Shown: in pieces, positions 14,781-17,708 of the stretch
Position numbering within the stretch: position 1 is the stretch's first letter
How the letters are laid out: the number at the start of each line of letters is the position of its first letter
Source of the DNA: an uncultured Lachnospiraceae bacterium
GTDB taxonomy: Bacteria; Bacillota; Clostridia; Lachnospirales; Lachnospiraceae
Direction: 5' to 3'
DNA length: 17,708 nt
Assembly: GCA_948441955.1 (NCBI GenBank)
Contig: CAOJQZ010000049.1
Span: 1-17,708 of the forward strand
Program-made: the position numbers and the translations under genes
Notes under the pieces: generated by a model
Databases searched by the model: none
Told to the model about the DNA's origin: nothing
Seen by the model: only the letters and a program-made list of their open reading frames with translations

Positions 14781-17156
14781 ATGGCTGCAAAGTCAAAAAG
14801 AAGGAAAAGCAGGAAGCAGACAAAGAAAACTGTGTCCGAAAAAAGCTTTTTAGGAGAAGAGATAGTTATATGGACTACCCTTGCCGTCAGTATTCTTCTA
14901 TTAATCAGTAATTTTGGGCTTGGGGGCAGGGCAGGAGCTTTTGTTTCATCTATTTTGATGGATATATTTGGATGGGCTGCATATACGGTGCCTTTTGCTT
15001 TGTTTGGAAGTATCACTTTTGTTTTATCTAATAAAGGCAATATGACAGCTTATGTTAAAACATTCTTTGGATGTATCCTCATGGTTCTTATATGTACATT
15101 TTTTGAGCTTATCAATGAGGAAGGCGGATTTGTAGGGAATCTGACGGCAGGATTATTAGTTCCTGCTGTCGGCATGGTTGGTACATATGTTGTCACGATT
15201 ATCTGTATGGTTATCTGTATTGTAGTAATTACAGGGAAATCAGCGCTTAAGGGCGTAAAGACACAGGGTACAAAAGCATACAGCAGGGCGAAAGAAGATG
15301 CGGTAAGAAGGCAGGAGACTGCCGCCGCAAGACGTGCGGAAAAGGAAGAAAGGAGAGCAGCCGGGAATACCGGACGGAAAAGAAGAGAACGGCATGTAGA
15401 AGGAGTATCTTTTGATACCGCACTTTCAAAGAAGTCACCGGATATCAAAGAAATTTATCAGCCGGAGGATGTACAGGCTTCGGTGAAGAAAGTCCGGAAA
15501 AAAGAGGATTCTGCCAAGGCAGATATAAAGGAATCAGATACGGCGCCAAAAGCAGAACCGGAGTTTGTAATCAATCGGGATGGAGATACAACCTATTCCG
15601 GCGTTTTTTTGGAGACTGAGACGGCGGAAGCGCCTCTATCTGTGGAGGACGAAATGTCCAAAGCGGTTGTGGCAGAAGAAGAGAAGCCAAAGAAAAAATA
15701 TCAGATGCCGCCGCTTTCACTTCTTAAAAAAGGAAAGAAAAGCGGCGGTGAATCGGATGCCAGCCTGCGTGAAACAGCGGTGAAGCTTCAACAGACACTT
15801 AAGAATTTTGGAGTTCATGTGACAGTGACAAATGTAAGCTGCGGGCCCTCTGTCACACGTTATGAATTACAGCCCGAGATGGGAGTCAAGGTAAGTAAGA
15901 TTGTGGGACTTGCCGATGATATTAAGCTGAATCTGGCGGCAGCAGACATTCGGATAGAAGCTCCTATTCCAGGAAAAGCGGCAGTGGGAATTGAGGTTCC
16001 CAATAAAGAGACGTCTCCGGTTATGCTCCGGGATCTGCTGGAATCAAAAGAGTTTACAGACAGCGCTTCTAAAATAGCATTTGCTGCAGGAAAGGATATC
16101 GGCGGGAAAACGGTAGTGACAGATATTGCGAAGATGCCTCATGTGCTGATTGCGGGAGCTACCGGTTCCGGTAAATCCGTATGTATTAACACATTGATTA
16201 TGAGTATCCTTTATAAGGCGGCGCCGGATGAGGTAAAGCTGATTATGATCGATCCGAAGGTAGTTGAATTAAGCGTGTATAACGGCATTCCGCATCTGAT
16301 GATTCCGGTAGTGACAGATCCGAAGAAAGCAGCAGGAGCGCTTAACTGGGGAGTGGCAGAAATGACCCGGAGATATCAGGCATTTGCTGAGCAGAATGTA
16401 AGAGATATGAAGGGTTACAATGATAAGATACGAAAAATGCCAGTGCCGGAAGAAGAACGGCCGCCGCTTATGCCCCAGATTGTAATTATTGTAGACGAGC
16501 TAGCCGATCTTATGATGGTAGCCTCCGGTGAAGTAGAGGAAGCGATCTGCCGTCTTGCGCAGCTTGCCAGGGCCGCAGGAATTCACCTTGTCCTTGCAAC
16601 CCAGCGGCCGTCGGTTAATGTTATTACCGGGCTTATTAAGGCAAATATGCCGTCCAGAATTGCGTTTTCGGTATCTTCCGGCGTAGATTCAAGAACGATT
16701 ATAGATATGAACGGAGCAGAAAAGCTTCTTGGCAAGGGGGATATGCTTTTTTATCCGGCAGGCTATCAGAAGCCGGCCAGAGTTCAGGGCTCTTTTGTAT
16801 CGGATAAGGAGGTACAGGATGTTGTGTCCTATCTGATACATAACAATGGAGACGCGGTCTATGACGACGAAATTGTAACACATGTAAATACGTCAGATGT
16901 AGGAAACCAGGGACAGGGTGCGGCAGAAGGGGATGAACGCGACGTGTATTTTAAAGATGCAGGACGCCTCATCATAGAGAAAGAAAAGGCATCCATCGGG
17001 ATGCTGCAGCGTGCATTTAAAATCGGCTTTAACAGAGCGGCCAGAGTTATGGATCAGCTGTGCGAGGCGGGGGTTGTGGGAGGAGAAGAAGGAACAAAGC
17101 CCCGTAAGATACGGATGACGCTGGAGGAATTTGAGCAGTACATTACAAACGAATAA
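14781..17156 (+). CDS. FtsK/SpoIIIE family DNA translocase
   Basis: A 791-residue membrane-anchored motor that pumps chromosomal DNA through the closing septum in division or sporulation. The N-terminus (about 27-150) has four hydrophobic membrane segments after a Lys/Arg-rich cytoplasmic start. A charged low-complexity linker spans about 155-310. The motor follows: an alpha domain (about 330-430), then the RecA-like ATPase with Walker A GATGSGKS (459-466), Walker B IIIVDE (568-573), and LATQRPSVNVITG (605-617). The C-terminal gamma winged helix (about 722-790; LQRAFKIGFNRAARVMDQL) reads orienting DNA sequences in relatives. A GGGGGAGAG SD precedes the ATG. Length is near that of Bacillus SpoIIIE; sequence alone does not separate SpoIIIE from SftA/FtsK roles, although the membrane segments argue against the soluble SftA type. 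Confidence 0.96.
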   Translation: MAAKSKRRKSRKQTKKTVSEKSFLGEEIVIWTTLAVSILLLISNFGLGGRAGAFVSSILMDIFGWAAYTVPFALFGSITFVLSNKGNMTAYVKTFFGCILMVLICTFFELINEEGGFVGNLTAGLLVPAVGMVGTYVVTIICMVICIVVITGKSALKGVKTQGTKAYSRAKEDAVRRQETAAARRAEKEERRAAGNTGRKRRERHVEGVSFDTALSKKSPDIKEIYQPEDVQASVKKVRKKEDSAKADIKESDTAPKAEPEFVINRDGDTTYSGVFLETETAEAPLSVEDEMSKAVVAEEEKPKKKYQMPPLSLLKKGKKSGGESDASLRETAVKLQQTLKNFGVHVTVTNVSCGPSVTRYELQPEMGVKVSKIVGLADDIKLNLAAADIRIEAPIPGKAAVGIEVPNKETSPVMLRDLLESKEFTDSASKIAFAAGKDIGGKTVVTDIAKMPHVLIAGATGSGKSVCINTLIMSILYKAAPDEVKLIMIDPKVVELSVYNGIPHLMIPVVTDPKKAAGALNWGVAEMTRRYQAFAEQNVRDMKGYNDKIRKMPVPEEERPPLMPQIVIIVDELADLMMVASGEVEEAICRLAQLARAAGIHLVLATQRPSVNVITGLIKANMPSRIAFSVSSGVDSRTIIDMNGAEKLLGKGDMLFYPAGYQKPARVQGSFVSDKEVQDVVSYLIHNNGDAVYDDEIVTHVNTSDVGNQGQGAAEGDERDVYFKDAGRLIIEKEKASIGMLQRAFKIGFNRAARVMDQLCEAGVVGGEEGTKPRKIRMTLEEFEQYITNE

Positions 17157-17193
17157 GGAAAACAAAGCAGGAAGAAAGGAGATTTTAGGACCA

Positions 17194-17708
17194 ATGAAGA
17201 CTGATATCCAGATTGCACAGGAAGCAAGTATGTTGCATATTAAAGAGGTGGCTGCAAAATTAGGCATCAAGGAAGAGGAACTGGAATTTTACGGGAAGTA
17301 TAAGGCAAAGCTTTCTGACGAGCTGTGGGAGGACATCAAGGATAACCCGGACGGAAAGCTTGTTCTTGTTACCGCTATTAATCCTACGCCGGCAGGAGAG
17401 GGAAAGACGACGGTTACCGTAGGACTTGGTCAGGCGATGGCAAAGCTGAATAAAAAAGCGGTCATTGCACTTAGAGAGCCGTCTCTTGGTCCGTGCTTTG
17501 GTATAAAAGGAGGCGCGGCTGGTGGAGGTTATTCACAGGTTGTGCCGATGGAGGATCTGAATCTTCACTTTACAGGTGATTTCCATGCGATCACTTCTGC
17601 AAATAATCTGCTTGCAGCGCTTCTTGATAATCACATTCAGCAAGGAAATGCACTTCAGATTGATCCAAGGCAGGTTGTATGGAAACGCTGCCTTGATATG
17701 AATGACAG
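17194..17708 (+). CDS. fhs: Formate-tetrahydrofolate ligase, 3' partial
   Basis: The frame from the ATG at 17194 stays open to the window end (171 codons). This enzyme uses ATP to join formate to tetrahydrofolate, giving 10-formyl-THF for purine synthesis, one-carbon flow or, in acetogens, the methyl branch of the Wood-Ljungdahl pathway. Visible family features are the ATP loop PTPAGEGKTT (64-73), LREPSLGPCFGIKGGAAGGG, and MEDLNLHFTGDFHAIT. AAAGGAG (17175-17181) lies 12 bases before the ATG. The usual length is about 555 residues, so some 70 percent of the gene lies beyond the window. The 37-base gap after the translocase gene has no hairpin, so read-through is possible. The presence of this enzyme alone does not prove acetogenesis. 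Confidence 0.97.
   Translation, partial: MKTDIQIAQEASMLHIKEVAAKLGIKEEELEFYGKYKAKLSDELWEDIKDNPDGKLVLVTAINPTPAGEGKTTVTVGLGQAMAKLNKKAVIALREPSLGPCFGIKGGAAGGGYSQVVPMEDLNLHFTGDFHAITSANNLLAALLDNHIQQGNALQIDPRQVVWKRCLDMND

Noticed and set aside
1..17708. CRISPR arrays, IS elements, prophage genes, tRNA/rRNA or riboswitches
   Set aside because: No tandem repeats, transposase or phage-like genes, or structured RNA signatures; the longest gene-free stretch is about 140 bases (6316-6455).

Overview
The window looks like ordinary chromosomal DNA from a low-to-mid-GC Gram-positive anaerobe of the Clostridia, most likely a Lachnospiraceae-type organism. The evidence is strong Shine-Dalgarno sequences, sigma-A promoters with 17-base spacers, intrinsic terminators, and the gene set: a Re-citrate-synthase-like enzyme, Rex, formate-tetrahydrofolate ligase and TepA next to FtsK/SpoIIIE. 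Fourteen genes are visible. All are on the plus strand except one ABC-F ATPase. I see no IS element, prophage, CRISPR array, tRNA or rRNA.

Region 1 (1-4360) begins with the 3' part of a radical SAM protein gene. A compact operon follows: a citrate/isopropylmalate-synthase-family enzyme, a GntR/FCD regulator and an NADP-type isocitrate dehydrogenase. It starts from a near-consensus promoter whose -10 box lies in a long palindrome that matches the operator type of FadR-like GntR proteins, so I infer autoregulation. The enzyme pairing suggests an oxidative half-TCA branch from oxaloacetate and acetyl-CoA towards 2-oxoglutarate and glutamate; aconitase is not in the window. A hairpin terminator, usable from both sides, separates this operon from the convergent ABC-F gene.

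Region 2 (4381-9849) holds the ABC-F ATPase (YdiF-like) and, divergently, the NADH-sensing repressor Rex. Rex has a textbook promoter and is followed by a strong terminator. Next come the bifunctional NAD(P)H-hydrate repair enzyme and alanine racemase, which overlap by one base.

Region 3 (9926-13962) is a same-strand run: a MazF/EndoA-type RNase toxin without an adjacent antitoxin gene, a soluble CBS/CorC-domain protein, YebC, an uncharacterised Cys-rich protein carrying a CFI-box-like motif, and MetY sulfhydrylase. A 14-bp hairpin with a T-tract follows metY and also encloses the Shine-Dalgarno of the next gene.

Region 4 (14010-17708) carries a TepA-like ClpP-fold protease, the FtsK/SpoIIIE DNA translocase with its own promoter, and the 5' part of formate-tetrahydrofolate ligase, cut by the window end.

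Most of this is core metabolism and housekeeping, and I found no clear new multi-gene system. The points most worth following are the GntR operator and Re-citrate-synthase-like operon, the MazF without a neighbouring MazE, the terminator hairpin that hides an SD, and the unknown CFI-box-like protein between YebC and MetY.
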